This document shows, in pieces, positions 6,222-6,688 of a DNA stretch of 6,688 bases (position 1 is its first letter; every line of letters begins with the position of its first letter). This DNA comes from JAFDVL01 sp043775925 (GTDB lineage Bacteria; Acidobacteriota; Blastocatellia; RBC074). The stretch spans positions 1-6,688 of the forward strand of contig JAYVRW010000103.1 of assembly GCA_043775925.1 (NCBI GenBank), given 5' to 3'. Below the pieces are notes generated by a model, which saw only the letters and a program-made list of their open reading frames with translations, ran no database searches and was not told the DNA's origin. The position numbers and the translations under genes are program-made.

Positions 6222-6335
6222 AGCTTTTCGGGCTGTATACCTGCCAATCGCTGCTACTGCAAGCTAACAAAAAATGACAGATCTTCTGAACGTACCCGAC
6301 ATTGTCAAACACATCAAATGTATTAGTGAGCTATA

Positions 6336-6352
6336 GATAAGTATGATAAGTA
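6336..6352. repeat. Tandem 8-mer repeat in the pilin operon leader
   Basis: GATAAGTA (6336-6343) and GATAAGTA (6345-6352) are identical and separated by one base, a 9-bp period. In the transcript they read UACUUAUC twice, about 30-46 nt after the predicted start. They could be a tandem binding site for a regulator or RNA-binding protein, or chance. Confidence 0.4.
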
Positions 6353-6392
6353 CAAATCCTTGTGTGTGTTTTCCATCCACAAGAGGGATTTC

Positions 6393-6408
6393 TGCAATTA
6401 CTGTACCA
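6393..6408 (-). promoter_or_regulatory. Sigma-54 (RpoN) type promoter of the minor pilin operon
   Basis: The minus strand reads TGGTAC-AGTAA-TTGCA, which matches the -24/-12 consensus TGGCACG-N4-TTGCW with GG and GC ten bases apart as required; only two positions differ. The start would be near 6382, about 175 nt before the first pilin ATG. RpoN control through activators such as PilR is known for type IV pilin genes in Pseudomonas and relatives; applying it here is inference. Confidence 0.62.
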
Positions 6409-6423
6409 AGGGTGACAGGCCAA

Positions 6424-6457
6424 CCGCCCAGACCGATACAATGTACGGACTGGGCGG
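6424..6457. repeat. 34-bp nested palindrome upstream of the sigma-54 promoter
   Basis: CCGCCCAGACCG (6424-6435) and CGGACTGGGCGG (6446-6457) are inverted arms matching at 11 of 12 positions. The 10-base interior contains a second dyad, TACA-A-TGTA (6437-6445), on almost the same centre. The right-hand outer bases add one wobble and one A-T pair. Neither strand shows a U-run after it, so it is not a standard intrinsic terminator. Its centre is near -59 relative to the predicted sigma-54 start. Confidence 0.6.
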
Positions 6458-6494
6458 CTCCTGAATCTTAAACCCTCTGTCTTTCAGTCGAGTA

Positions 6495-6504
6495 ACAACG
6501 TTGT
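6495..6504. promoter_or_regulatory. Short perfect palindrome, possible activator site
   Basis: ACAACGTTGT is a perfect 10-bp palindrome centred about 118 bp upstream of the predicted sigma-54 start, within the range where enhancer-binding activators usually sit. A 10-bp palindrome can also arise by chance. Confidence 0.25.
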
Positions 6505-6688
6505 AAGGAGCACTTATCAAACGTTCGTCATATTTCGCCGAGTTCGCCTACTGGTCATTGGATGGAGTTTTCTGGTGAAGGGACGACAGTCACTAGGTTG
6601 TGTTGACATCTGATAGGTAAGTCGTTGCGATAAAGCCAGTTACCGGGAAACGTCATTTTCTTAAATCAAGCCCCAATCTCGCTGCAAA

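Larger units (their letters stand above)
6207..6688. other. Non-coding control region upstream of the pilin operon
   Basis: About 480 bp without a convincing gene on either strand. Proceeding along the minus strand from the right edge there is nothing recognised at 6505-6688 except very short open frames; a frame ending at about 6662 (LQRDWGLI then stop) could be the tail of a gene off the window, but eight residues prove nothing. Then come a 10-bp palindrome (6495-6504), a 34-bp nested palindrome (6424-6457), a sigma-54 type promoter (6393-6408) and an approximately 175-nt leader with a 9-bp-period repeat (6336-6352). No tRNA, rRNA or riboswitch that I recognise is present. Confidence 0.6.

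Noticed and set aside
6232..6246. Second GG-N10-GC pattern (TTGGCAG...CAGCC, minus strand)
   Set aside because: The -12 part lacks TTGC, and the implied start would fall inside the ribosome binding site of the first pilin gene.
6267..6306. TTGACA-like -35 box in the pilin leader
   Set aside because: TTGACA is present on the minus strand but no acceptable -10 box lies 16-18 bp downstream (AAGATC or AGATCT).
6424..6457. The 34-bp palindrome as an intrinsic terminator
   Set aside because: No U-run follows on either strand and no gene is seen ending next to it, so it is reported only as a repeat of unknown role.
6517..6656. Two tiny minus-strand frames (33 codons ending at 6555, 30 codons ending at 6517)
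   Set aside because: They overlap each other in different frames, have no Shine-Dalgarno and show no domain or signal peptide; this fits random non-coding DNA.
6662..6688. Possible C-terminal tail (LQRDWGLI, stop) of a minus-strand gene beyond the right edge
   Set aside because: Eight residues are too few to identify or support a gene; only sequence past the window could decide.
1..6688. CRISPR array, insertion sequence, tRNA or rRNA
   Set aside because: No regular spaced repeats, transposase frame, terminal inverted repeats or tRNA-like arms were seen on either strand.

Overview
This window reads as chromosomal DNA from a Gram-negative (diderm) bacterium of mid GC content, with the coding strand close to 50% G+C. 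The evidence for a diderm is a set of type IVa minor pilins. The combination of minor pilins, a DUF433/DUF5615 toxin-antitoxin pair and a HOGA-like aldolase would fit an acidobacterium of the Blastocatellia type. That placement is a guess from general gene content, not something the sequence proves.

Layout from left to right: (1) 1-795, minus strand, a DapA-superfamily class I aldolase that runs off the left edge (its C-terminal end is missing), with its own good sigma-70-type promoter at 835-864. (2) 865-941, a short spacer with a small run of degenerate 7-bp repeats. (3) 942-1495, minus strand, a two-gene DUF433 antitoxin / DUF5615 PIN-like toxin module overlapping by 4 bp and more AT-rich than its surroundings. 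(4) 1647-3044, plus strand, complete cysS (cysteinyl-tRNA synthetase), divergent from the toxin-antitoxin pair. (5) 3028-3057, a perfect 13-bp hairpin between the convergent cysS and pilX genes; its loop contains the cysS stop codon. (6) 3066-6206, minus strand, a four-gene minor pilin operon in the order FimT/GspH, PilV, PilW, PilX. (7) 6207-6688, about 480 bp without a convincing gene. It holds a strong-looking sigma-54 (RpoN) promoter, a 34-bp nested palindrome just upstream of it, a second short palindrome near -118, and a leader of about 175 nt.

The four pilin-like proteins all carry an N-terminal prepilin leader and hydrophobic helix; three have the canonical Glu at +5 and the last (PilX) does not. 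By analogy with known type IVa systems they would form the initiating tip complex of a pilus and be processed by PilD. The usual adhesin partner PilY1 and the major pilin are absent, and pilX is followed directly by the convergent cysS gene, so any PilY1 must be encoded elsewhere.

I found no clear previously undescribed multi-gene system. The least explained part is the control region upstream of the pilin operon (6207-6510); the other points are modest, such as an aldolase lacking the DapA substrate-binding arginine.
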